Source: Devosia sp.
GTDB lineage: Bacteria; Pseudomonadota; Alphaproteobacteria; Rhizobiales; Devosiaceae
DNA length: 64,000 nucleotides
Assembly (NCBI RefSeq): GCF_028290625.1
Contig: NZ_JAQGJM010000037.1
Span: 99,117-163,116 of the forward strand
Direction: 5' to 3'
Shown: piece by piece, positions 34,299-42,217 of the stretch
How the letters are laid out: every line of letters starts with the position of its first letter
Numbering within the stretch: position 1 is the first letter of the stretch
Position numbers and translations under genes: made by a program
The notes under the pieces: generated by a model
The model's input: only the letters and a program-made list of their open reading frames with translations
What the model was told of the DNA's origin: nothing
The model's database searches: none

Positions 34299-35417
34299 TC
34301 AGCTGACATCCACGACCGCCGCGACCGTGCCACCACCAGCTGGCCCCTGATGGGTCGCCGAGCCGGAAATCCACACCAAGTTGTCCTGAAGGAACGCCGA
34401 GAACATGCCCCCGAGTGCCGCCTTTACCTGGTTGCCGTATTCGGGGTTCTCCACGATCTGCCGGCGGCCCCGTAGCCGACCTTCGGCAGGCACGCTGAAT
34501 TTCACATAAACCGCGACGATCCGGGCGCGATGCTCCGGCGATAGCGGACCTGGCCCGACATCGAGGCCTGCCTGCTGCAGCGCTCGGCGCAGAGCGTCGA
34601 TATCGAGCGTGTCGGCCATTGCGGCATGGCCAACCCGAAGCCGCCCGCCAGCACCAACCCGGTTGCCGAACACCATCAACTGGGTCTGCGGACCGTCTCC
34701 GCCGACTGGCTCCCACTCGTTGGCCGACACCGCGACCTTGGCGGACCACAGGTCAAGCCGCTCACCCACCGCATCGGCTGCGGGCATAGCCATCCCGTCG
34801 GCGGCGACGGCCACGCCAAGGCCCGCAGCCCCGCTCGCCTTGCGGAACAATTTGCGGGCGTCGAGTTCGGGAATGTGGTGGCCAGCGGCGCGCGCGTCCG
34901 CGAAATCCTGCCGCGAGGGATAATACGCCTTGCCGACGACATACTCGACCGCACCGGGTTCGATGCCGGCATCGGCCGCCGCTGCCCGAACAGCATCGGC
35001 GTTGGCCTCGACGATCCTGGACGTCGCCATCCATTCCGGACGAATCAGGTCGGACCGCGCAACGCCCATCGCCAATCGGGCGGTACCGTCGGTCGATGGC
35101 GCCGCATAGGCACGCGTGTACACAACGATATGCGGCGTCAGTATGCCGATGCCGCCTGTGGTGAACACCATGGGGACCTGGTCAATCGTGCTGGCCGGAC
35201 GCGATCCGTGGTCGAGCAGGAAGCGGCGGATAGCCTGGTCCGCATCGAGCCGGCTCGTCTCGCCGGACTGCCATCCTTCGGTCTTGCCGGTTACTGCGAT
35301 GACGTCGTCGGCACGCAGGAGACCCTCCCTCAAGAGCCGTTGCAGGCCGGAGATATCAGTGGTGTGATCCAGCGGCACCCGAAAGGCGTCGATGGTGGGT
35401 ACGAGTGCGTTGGCCAT
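34299..35417 (-). CDS. Ring-opening amidohydrolase (cyanuric acid hydrolase/barbiturase family)
   Basis: 372 residues, the family length, with three tandem repeats. Family marks are VFTTGGIGILTPHIVVYTR (unit 1), VVGKAYYPSRQDF and QLMVFGNRVGAGGRLRVGH (unit 2), LSPEHRARIVAVYVK and ISGSATHQGPAGGG (unit 3). The three repeat lysines (TGKTEG, VGKAYY, VYVKFS) are kept. The family uses Ser-Lys pairs. The unit 1 Ser position reads Thr, the unit 2 position (GNS in cyanurate hydrolases as I recall them) reads Arg, and only unit 3 keeps Ser. Known members open cyanuric acid or barbituric acid. A palindromic operator lies upstream. Substrate is uncertain because of the lost serines. Confidence 0.85.
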   Translation of the reverse strand: MANALVPTIDAFRVPLDHTTDISGLQRLLREGLLRADDVIAVTGKTEGWQSGETSRLDADQAIRRFLLDHGSRPASTIDQVPMVFTTGGIGILTPHIVVYTRAYAAPSTDGTARLAMGVARSDLIRPEWMATSRIVEANADAVRAAAADAGIEPGAVEYVVGKAYYPSRQDFADARAAGHHIPELDARKLFRKASGAAGLGVAVAADGMAMPAADAVGERLDLWSAKVAVSANEWEPVGGDGPQTQLMVFGNRVGAGGRLRVGHAAMADTLDIDALRRALQQAGLDVGPGPLSPEHRARIVAVYVKFSVPAEGRLRGRRQIVENPEYGNQVKAALGGMFSAFLQDNLVWISGSATHQGPAGGGTVAAVVDVS

Positions 35418-36107
35418 GGGAATCCTCTCACTTTAGTCGACTTGACTCGGATTTTGGGCAAGATCGGAGTCAAGTCACCACCGCACTGTATACAAAATCA
35501 ACTGCAATAAAATACAAAAATGACTGCCTTAGGCGTCAAATTTATGGCTTTGCGTCATCGTCCAAAATGGCTGCCGTAGCGCAAGGAACACCACATCGGT
35601 AGCGCACGTCGGCGAAGACACGTTCAAGTTCCCGGCAGGCAAAGTTCAGACGTTGGGAAAGCTACAGACTGACCTGCTCGCCGTGGGTGCCGAGGACCGT
35701 CGGGCCGCGACGAGCACCACCGCACTTGCTGACGTGGAACGCAAGATGGTGCTTCGAAGTGCGTCAAAAATGGGTGGCCTGCGCAATTGCAGCTGGACTT
35801 GGACAGGTATGCACTGGCTGAAAGATCGGGAGTGGATCATGACAAGCAGCTATGTCGGTCTCGGGTTTGCGTTGGCGCTTAACGAAGAGAGTGCAAAGGC
35901 CTTTGCCAAGAACTTCGGCTCCAGATCGAGGCCGAGTTCGCAGGGATCTTTCTCCTGGTCCCGCCTTTTCTCAAGGCTCATTCGCCTCTCTAGTGCTTCG
36001 GCTTCTCACAATGAGCAGGCCAAGCCGAGATCAGCGGGCCTCCTGCACGGTGGGCGTCGCTAGGCCGGTCAGGCACGGCACCCCTGCCGAAATTCAGGGA
36101 GCATTCA
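35418..36107. other. 690-base region without a confident gene
   Basis: Holds the palindrome at 35486 near the amidohydrolase start. The rest has several overlapping short frames (for example 35653-36063 plus, 35646-35840 minus) with atypical composition and no family resemblance. A stretch around 35780 looks coding in a different frame from its surroundings, which suggests a decayed gene. I could not name it. Confidence 0.4.
35486..35495. promoter_or_regulatory. CTGTATACAA, putative GntR/FCD operator
   Basis: One-mismatch copy of TTGTATACAA, 69 bases upstream of the minus-strand ring-opening amidohydrolase start. Confidence 0.55.
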
Positions 36108-36584
36108 TTGAGAATCGCTTTTCGGCCCTTTGATGACGGCGACCTAGACGATTTTCGCTCTTGGTTTGAAGATGCCGAACTAAGACGTCGGCTCTCTTAT
36201 CCAACCGACGAATGGCTCGCCTATGTGACGTCAGCGGAAACAGGCCGATGCTGGGTCGCCCAGGATGCTACGGGCCAAATGATTGCCGCGTTGCAAATCG
36301 ACAACGGCAAGGACGGACGTGGGTATCTTGATATCGCGCTCCGCCCCGATCTCAGAGGAAGGCGTCTCGGTGTTGCGGTCCTCAGTGCCTTCATCTCGGG
36401 ACCGGGGAGCGAATTCAAGGTATTGGAGGGCGCTATCGAGCCCGACAATGCGGCAAGCCTGGCCTGCGTTCGGCGTTGCGGCTTCCAGATATTTCTCGGA
36501 CTGGACGAAGACGGCCTGGTCCGGGTGGAACGGTATCGCGAAGACGTCGATCCCCAAGGCAGAGAGCCAACGTGCGTCCCTTGA
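36108..36584 (+). CDS. GNAT family N-acetyltransferase
   Basis: 158 residues from a TTG that follows AGGGAG by about seven bases. The fold is a compact GNAT domain with the acetyl-CoA loop RPDLRGRRLGVAVLSAF and the C-terminal EPDNAASLACVRRCGFQ, where the N-A-S-x-x-x-x-x-x-x-G-F pattern is diagnostic. The protein would acetylate an amine on a small molecule or protein. It has no obvious partner and lies between two regions that look partly decayed. The last 20 residues are polar and may be disordered. Confidence 0.85.
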   Translation: MRIAFRPFDDGDLDDFRSWFEDAELRRRLSYPTDEWLAYVTSAETGRCWVAQDATGQMIAALQIDNGKDGRGYLDIALRPDLRGRRLGVAVLSAFISGPGSEFKVLEGAIEPDNAASLACVRRCGFQIFLGLDEDGLVRVERYREDVDPQGREPTCVP

Positions 36585-36708
36585 AAGGGCCTCGGCCAAT
36601 TCTCAAAGCGTCCAGCACGGAGCATCTGTGATCGAGCTCGGCGGTCGCATCACGGCCCCCAACGGTCGCGGACGGCGTTCGTGGCCGACCAGCGAGCAAC
36701 GCCCTTGG

Positions 36709-36742
36709 CGCTATGCCGACGATCGCCATCGTCGGCATAGCG
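36709..36742. repeat. Perfect 15-bp inverted repeat (long hairpin)
   Basis: CGCTATGCCGACGAT / ATCGTCGGCATAGCG with a four-base CGCC loop, in a 295-base gap between the GNAT and GH3 genes. No T-tract follows on either strand. It may be a terminator for the converging genes or a remnant of a mobile element; the rest of the gap (36585-36879) shows no gene. Confidence 0.55.
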
Positions 36743-36879
36743 TTCAAAGTAGTGGTGTTTGGTGGAGGGGGGCAGAGCTGGTGTCCCTCGCACCGGTAAG
36801 GCGGGACAGCGGTTCTGGTCGGGGTGCATCACCCTTCGCTAACGCCGCCTGCGATCGATGGCGGCACCTCGAACAACAC

Positions 36880-37896
36880 TCATCCGTTGAGGCGTGCGGC
36901 GAGAGCGCGCAGCTTTGCGGCAGAGGTAGCTATCTTCTCTGCGGACACCTCGCCGCGACCGGCCGCGGCTTCCAGTGCACCAACCATGGCCGGTATGTGA
37001 CCGACCCCGGCGGCTGAAACCAACATCCAGTCGGCACCGGCTGTCACGGCCGCAATTGCGGTCTCTTCCATGCTGTTGTCGCGAATGGTCGCCTTCCAGT
37101 CGAGGTCATCGGTAAGCACCACGCCACCGAATCCGAGATCGTTCCGAAGCAGGGAAATCAACTCCGGCGAGATCGAAGCGGCAGCCGGCTTGGCCAATGT
37201 CGAGAAGATGGCGGGCCCCATCATCACCACGTCAGCGCCGGCGTCGATTCCAGCCTGAAACGGACCAAAATAGGTGCGGAGCTCGTCGATCGTCCATGAA
37301 ACCACAGCCTCATGAACAGCGGGATCCAGCACGCAAACGGGATGACCGGGAAAGTGCTTGACGGTGGCAGCGACCCCGCCGCTCTGCACGCCAGAGACGA
37401 AGCCACCCACAATCTTGGCAACATTTTCTAGGTCGGTGCCCAGTGTGCGCCCCTCAAGCCATGGGTTGGGACCAGCCAGGACATCAGCGACCGGGGAGAG
37501 GAACACGTTCACGCCCAACCTGCGAGCGGCGACAGCAACGGCCTTGGACTGTTCGGCGATATAGTCGGCGCTTCGGAGCTGTGCATCCTCAAGCGAGGGC
37601 AGCGGAGGTACTAGCTGATGCAACCGCTGGATGCCCCCGATCTCAGCATCAACGGCGACAAGGACCGGACCGGCAAGGTTTCGCGCAACGCCCAGGGTCG
37701 TCTGCCAGCGCTCTGCCGACTCTTCGGCGACCCGCACCGGATCAATGACGTGGCTGACATACTCTTCGCGAGTCTCGCCGTAGAGAAGCGAGATACCGCC
37801 CTCGCTGAGAAAACGGGCAGCGGTATCACTGATTTCTAGCTTGGGAAAAATCGGCAAAAACAGAGCGTGAATGTCTCGGGTCAGTTGCGTGGCCAT
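36880..37896 (-). CDS. Glycoside hydrolase family 3 protein, NagZ-like (paralogue A)
   Basis: 338 residues, single GH3 catalytic barrel. The NagZ group motif KHFPGH is present, with LSPVADVLAGPNPWLEGRTLG before it. The nucleophile region reads VVLTDDLDWKATI, matching the SDD/TDD motif with its Asp intact. NagZ enzymes remove N-acetylglucosamine from muropeptides or chitin fragments. No signal peptide is seen, so it is cytoplasmic. It follows the molybdopterin fusion gene by 32 bases and may be its operon partner, under the LacI-type operator at 41351. Two further paralogues lie at 43258 and 44498. Confidence 0.85.
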   Translation of the reverse strand: MATQLTRDIHALFLPIFPKLEISDTAARFLSEGGISLLYGETREEYVSHVIDPVRVAEESAERWQTTLGVARNLAGPVLVAVDAEIGGIQRLHQLVPPLPSLEDAQLRSADYIAEQSKAVAVAARRLGVNVFLSPVADVLAGPNPWLEGRTLGTDLENVAKIVGGFVSGVQSGGVAATVKHFPGHPVCVLDPAVHEAVVSWTIDELRTYFGPFQAGIDAGADVVMMGPAIFSTLAKPAAASISPELISLLRNDLGFGGVVLTDDLDWKATIRDNSMEETAIAAVTAGADWMLVSAAGVGHIPAMVGALEAAAGRGEVSAEKIATSAAKLRALAARLNG

Positions 37897-37928
37897 CTGG
37901 AGTCCTTAAGTGTCTGAAGGTGATTTTG

Positions 37929-40900
37929 TCAGGCGTCGATGAGCAGGTCGCATGTCGGGACGGCTTGGCATGCGAGGCAGGCGGAGCCGCCTGGGTGCGC
38001 GACGGCAACACGGTGCATAGTCCGCCCATCAAGAACGGGCACTTCGCAGCTCTCGCACTGCCCTGCCCGGCAGCCGTTCGTGATCTTGACCCCCGCTGCT
38101 TCGGCCAGGTCCAAAAGCGAGCCGCTATTGCGCTCCCAAGTCACGGTTTTGCCGGATCTGACAAACGTGACCGAGTATGGGCCCTGGGGAAGGGCCGTCT
38201 CGTCGATGGCGCCGGAAGAGAATGCTTCTTCGAAAACGAGATTGGTGGGATGTCCCGCGGTTTCCAGGGCGCTTTTCAGTGCGCCCGTCATGGCGGGGGG
38301 ACCACAAAAGTACACCGCCGGGGCGAGTTCGAACTCATCGCGCAGGATGTCCTGCCGACCGATGAAACCTGAACTAACTCCGGATGGTGGGCTACCCTCC
38401 AACTGGCTCCAGTGACGGGAGACTGTCAGCTCTGGAATGATGTCCAGAAGTGCAGCCAGGCGATCGGTAAACGCCTCGGTTGCATGCGTGCGGTTTGCGT
38501 AGGCTAGATGGACGCGCGGCCGATCCCGCAGCGTTGCCAGCGTCTCGAGATAGGCGAGGAACGGAGTGATGCCGATCCCGCCGGCGACCAGTACTATGGG
38601 GCGCGTACTCACGGTTGGCGGAACAAATTTGCCCGTCGGGGCGCGGACCTCGATCACATCGCCGAGTTTGAGGCGGCGGTTCAAATGGCTGGACATCTTG
38701 CCATGCGGCAGGTCCGCCCGATCGGGAGGTGCCGGCACGAACCGCACGGCGATGTCATAGGTTTGACGTTCTGGATGTTGCGCAGGGCCGGTCAGCGAAT
38801 AGCAACGGATCAGCGCGTCGTCACCCTCCTCGGCCGGCAGGCGGACGACGAGATGCTGGCCCGGCTGATAGTCCGGAAGCCGCCCCCCGTCGAAGGGCTG
38901 CAGCGAAATCGCGGTGACCTCGTCCGCGACGCGCCTTAACGCGGCGACGCGCATCTTGCGGTAGCCTCGCCAGGTATCTGATTGGACGGCCAGCGGAATG
39001 ATGCGGCACGATTGGGAGCGGTGCGCCGCCGCGCCGCTAACCGGATCGAGACGATCATTGCCGACGAGCAGATTGTAGTTGGAACCTTCGCCCGAAAACG
39101 CGTCATATCCCGGCAGCGCGAGTTGCTTGTTGGCCTGCCACCACCCATAGGAGGCGCGGACGACACGTGGATCGAGGCTGTTGTCGAGTTTCACCCGCAT
39201 GCGGGCCCGACCATATTGCGTTTCGATCTCAGTCCAATCGCCGGTTTCGAGACCGAGATGCTCCGCGGCCGAGGCAGCGATGCTGACCGATGGCTCAGGC
39301 TCACGCTTCCGCAGCGACGGCACCTGGCGATGCTGGGAATGGCAAAAGTATCCGGTCTTTGCGGTGGTCAACACAAAGGGGTAGTCGTCATTTGCGGGAA
39401 GCTCGTCGTCGGCGAATGTCGGCACCGGCGGCTGCCCGTGTCGCGCAAGGAGCGCCGAATAGAGCTCGATCTGGCCGGTTTCGGTGGCAAAGCCGCGCAC
39501 TTCGTCTCCGGAAACTTCCGCGTATTTGCGATAGCGCTGTGCGAGCGGATATCGGACGCCCTCCGGATGCGCCTCGAGTTGGTCCAGGGTGATCCCGCTC
39601 GGCGCGAGAATGTATTCGCGCCCGGCGTCAACATCGCCATCGAAGAATTGTGCCTTCAAGCCAAGCTCGGCGGCAATGGCAAAAGCGATATCGGCGTCAG
39701 AACGGGATTCGCCGGCCGGCTCGACCATTTTCTGCCGAAGCTGGATATGCTCCTGCGCGGCGAGGCCTGAGCCGAACCCGACCCGCAAGGCATCGCGCTC
39801 CCAGGCCGTATTGACCGGCAGCAGAATATCGGCATAGCGCGCGCTCGGATTTTCGAAGGTGTCGCAATGGACATAGAAGTCCAGTGCCATCAGGGCATCG
39901 CGGCCACGCATCGGGTTGGCGTGGGCGACCGCGAGATTGGCGCCAAACCCGATCAGCCCGCGCACCGCATAGGGCCGGTGTTCCAGCACCGCGGTGTAAA
40001 AATCGTGGGCCGTGATGCGGCCCTGATTGGGCGGGCCGAGCGGCTTATCGGCGAGTCCGATGGTTTTGGCCAGTTGTTCAGGTGGCAGCAGATGCGGGCC
40101 ACTGACGCTGTTGCGCGGAATGCTGGGAAGGACAATGTTGCCGCCGGGTGCATCAAAGCTGCCCTTGAGCGCCATCAGCGTCGCCAGGGCGCGATCGATC
40201 TGAGTGGCTTCGGCATGCTGGCCGAGGCCGGTCCACGTGTAATACGCCACGCTTTTGGCCGCGCCGATCATTTCCGCCGCGGCTTCGATTTCGGCCTCAG
40301 GAATCCAGGTCAGGCGGGAAACGTCGGCCAGCGTGTATCGCTCGGCTGCGGCGCGCAGATGATCAAAAGCGGTCGTGCACTGTACAGGACCTTGCGGCGT
40401 CGTGACGACCACCGAGCCAGTGAGCGCCGCTCTACCGAATTCGGCATCGGCGCCGTCATGGCGGCCGACGAAACTCGGGCGGCCATCGCGGCCGAGGATG
40501 GCGAAGGCCTGCGGGTCCACCCCGGGGTCGGCAAGGTCGGCGCCGCGCAGGAATTCGCCAGTGTCTTCACGGACAAGAAAGGCGGCATTGGTCCAACGCC
40601 TGACGAAGTCGGCGGCATAAAGGCCGCGCTCGAGCAGGAGGCGCATGATGCCAAGCGCCAGAATGCCATCCGAGCCTGGGCGCACGCGTAGCCATTGATT
40701 GGCGCCGATAGCGAATCCAAAACGCCGCGGATCGACAACCATGATTTTGGCACCGCGCGCCCGGGCTTCGGCGACCTGTGTCGCCTGATCGAGCCAGACC
40801 GAACTCGGATTGAACCCCCACAGGACGACCAGCTCGGCCTCCTTGTAATCGGGATATTGAATGCCCGTGCCATAGGTGAAGGCGTGGGCAAAATCCTTAT

Positions 40901-41333
40901 GCCAATTGCAGATTTCGGTGGTGCTGACCCAGTTGGGCGTGCCACTCACCTGAATAAGGCGCTCCACCCACTCCTCGCCATCGCTCAGCGCTGTGCCGCT
41001 GGGAGTCGTGGTTGAGACAGCGATAGCCTCAATACCGTGGGCATCGCGGATGCCGCGCAGTTTCTCGCCAATCTCTCCAAGCGCTTGCTCCCAGGAGATC
41101 TCGACCCAGCCGGGATCGTCTGAGGTCTTGGGTTTCGTGCGCCTAAGAGGCTTCAAAAGGCGGTCAGGGTGGTAGAGAATTTCCGGCGCGGCTTTGCCCT
41201 TGACGCAAAGCGACTTGCCGGTGGGGTGATCGGGCGCGGGCGCGGTACCGATCAGACGACCGTCTTCGACGATATAGGTTGCGCCACACCGCGACTTGCA
41301 GAGCGCACAGAAGCCGGCCTTCTCTTCCCGCAA
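37929..41333 (-). CDS. Molybdopterin oxidoreductase fused to flavin reductase and 2Fe-2S ferredoxin
   Basis: 1134 residues from a TTG seven bases after GGAGG. Residues 1-60 bind a 4Fe-4S cluster (FCALCKSRCG then SLCVKGK). The molybdopterin domains run to about 790, with STTEICNWHKDFAHAF near the metal centre. From about 810 a ferredoxin-NADP reductase-type module follows: RCYSLTG binds flavin, GGIGITPFLAYL and YFCGPPAMTG bind the nicotinamide. The last 90 residues are a plant-type 2Fe-2S ferredoxin (CRAGQCESC then CLAC). This makes a single-chain NAD(P)H-linked molybdoenzyme, either a soluble reductase or a dehydrogenase running in reverse. It lacks a Tat signal, so it is cytoplasmic. The substrate is unknown. 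Confidence 0.88.
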   Translation of the reverse strand: MREEKAGFCALCKSRCGATYIVEDGRLIGTAPAPDHPTGKSLCVKGKAAPEILYHPDRLLKPLRRTKPKTSDDPGWVEISWEQALGEIGEKLRGIRDAHGIEAIAVSTTTPSGTALSDGEEWVERLIQVSGTPNWVSTTEICNWHKDFAHAFTYGTGIQYPDYKEAELVVLWGFNPSSVWLDQATQVAEARARGAKIMVVDPRRFGFAIGANQWLRVRPGSDGILALGIMRLLLERGLYAADFVRRWTNAAFLVREDTGEFLRGADLADPGVDPQAFAILGRDGRPSFVGRHDGADAEFGRAALTGSVVVTTPQGPVQCTTAFDHLRAAAERYTLADVSRLTWIPEAEIEAAAEMIGAAKSVAYYTWTGLGQHAEATQIDRALATLMALKGSFDAPGGNIVLPSIPRNSVSGPHLLPPEQLAKTIGLADKPLGPPNQGRITAHDFYTAVLEHRPYAVRGLIGFGANLAVAHANPMRGRDALMALDFYVHCDTFENPSARYADILLPVNTAWERDALRVGFGSGLAAQEHIQLRQKMVEPAGESRSDADIAFAIAAELGLKAQFFDGDVDAGREYILAPSGITLDQLEAHPEGVRYPLAQRYRKYAEVSGDEVRGFATETGQIELYSALLARHGQPPVPTFADDELPANDDYPFVLTTAKTGYFCHSQHRQVPSLRKREPEPSVSIAASAAEHLGLETGDWTEIETQYGRARMRVKLDNSLDPRVVRASYGWWQANKQLALPGYDAFSGEGSNYNLLVGNDRLDPVSGAAAHRSQSCRIIPLAVQSDTWRGYRKMRVAALRRVADEVTAISLQPFDGGRLPDYQPGQHLVVRLPAEEGDDALIRCYSLTGPAQHPERQTYDIAVRFVPAPPDRADLPHGKMSSHLNRRLKLGDVIEVRAPTGKFVPPTVSTRPIVLVAGGIGITPFLAYLETLATLRDRPRVHLAYANRTHATEAFTDRLAALLDIIPELTVSRHWSQLEGSPPSGVSSGFIGRQDILRDEFELAPAVYFCGPPAMTGALKSALETAGHPTNLVFEEAFSSGAIDETALPQGPYSVTFVRSGKTVTWERNSGSLLDLAEAAGVKITNGCRAGQCESCEVPVLDGRTMHRVAVAHPGGSACLACQAVPTCDLLIDA

Positions 41334-41570
41334 GTCAGTGCCTCCTCGACTTAGATCGATCTAATAGCAGTATGCCGGCGGTGTCTGCTGTGTCAAGGAA
41401 AAGGGACATCAAGGTGTTGATGCCCCGGGGCGTGATGCGCACCGACGTGCTGATGGGGCTTGCCGAACCGATGGAGATCATCGGAGATGTGCAGATCGCG
41501 TCGGTGCGGCCCGTCTCAGCTTTAGGGCCATAAACAGAGCATCAGACGGACGTGACCATGAGGTGGAGCA
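41334..41570. promoter_or_regulatory. Divergent intergenic region with a LacI-type operator
   Basis: 237 bases between the molybdopterin fusion gene and the DUF1349 gene. The operator at 41351 lies close to the fusion gene. The remainder holds no convincing gene. Confidence 0.5.
41351..41364. promoter_or_regulatory. LacI-type operator TTAGATCGATCTAA
   Basis: Perfect 14-bp palindrome with the central CG usual for LacI-family operators, 17 bases upstream of the molybdopterin fusion start. The first of eight copies between 41 and 60 kb. Confidence 0.75.
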
Positions 41571-42146
41571 ATGAACAACTACGATAAGCTGAGTTGGCTC
41601 AATCCGCCCCCGCACGCCCGTGTCGAAGGCGATGAGCTTACTGTCAGGACTGGCGGGCAGACGGATTTCTGGAGAGGAACCTTCTACGGGTTCTGGCACG
41701 ACTCCGGCCATTTCATGTGGCAGGCCGTTTCAGGCGACTTCACCGCGGAAGTTACAATTTCCGGCAAGTTCCAGGAACTCTACGATCAAGCCGGACTGAT
41801 GATCCGGCTCAGCGAGAACTGCTGGGTGAAGGCCGGAATAGAATATACCGACGGAGCGATGCATTTCTCTGTCGTGGTGACCAACGACAATTCAGATTGG
41901 TCGCAAATGCCGATTCGTGCGGATGGCGGTTCCATTCGCCTGCGGTTGACCAGGCACGCCGAAGCAATACGCATTCAATATCTGGACCAGAACGACAACC
42001 AATGGAAGGCGGCGCGACTGGCCCATATTCCCAAGACCGACAAGATCGACGTCGGCATCATGTGCTGTTCTCCTCAGCGCGAGGGCCTGGAAATAACCTT
42101 CAAGGATTTTACCATCAAGAAGCCCGTTGCGCGGGATCTTCACTAG
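41571..42146 (+). CDS. DUF1349 domain protein (concanavalin-like fold)
   Basis: 191 residues, no signal peptide. Motifs FYGFWHDSGHFMWQAVSGDFTAEV (in part), DQAGLMIRLSENCWVKAGIEY and LEITFKDFTI are the DUF1349 pattern, a beta-sandwich related to carbohydrate-binding lectin folds. Family members occur beside glycosidases and sugar-utilisation genes. It stands between the molybdopterin fusion and a LacI regulator, inside the operator-marked region. A sugar-binding or epimerase accessory role is plausible but not shown. Confidence 0.8.
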   Translation: MNNYDKLSWLNPPPHARVEGDELTVRTGGQTDFWRGTFYGFWHDSGHFMWQAVSGDFTAEVTISGKFQELYDQAGLMIRLSENCWVKAGIEYTDGAMHFSVVVTNDNSDWSQMPIRADGGSIRLRLTRHAEAIRIQYLDQNDNQWKAARLAHIPKTDKIDVGIMCCSPQREGLEITFKDFTIKKPVARDLH

Positions 42147-42217
42147 CAGTCTTTCACCGCTCCCAACCGGCTGCCGCGCAAGCTTCTTGCCAGTCCGCAA
42201 AGGCACTCTCGTCCAAG

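Noticed and set aside
35653..36063. 136-codon plus-strand open frame
   Set aside because: No ribosome site, skewed composition and no family resemblance; treated as part of a decayed region.
36650..36832. Minus-strand peptide containing RYADD, as in group II intron reverse transcriptases
   Set aside because: Only the short tetrad matches, and it falls inside the perfect inverted repeat. No other reverse transcriptase motif or intron structure is near.
41279..41533. 84-codon plus-strand frame in the molybdopterin/DUF1349 intergenic region
   Set aside because: It begins inside the fusion gene, runs through the operator and matches no family.
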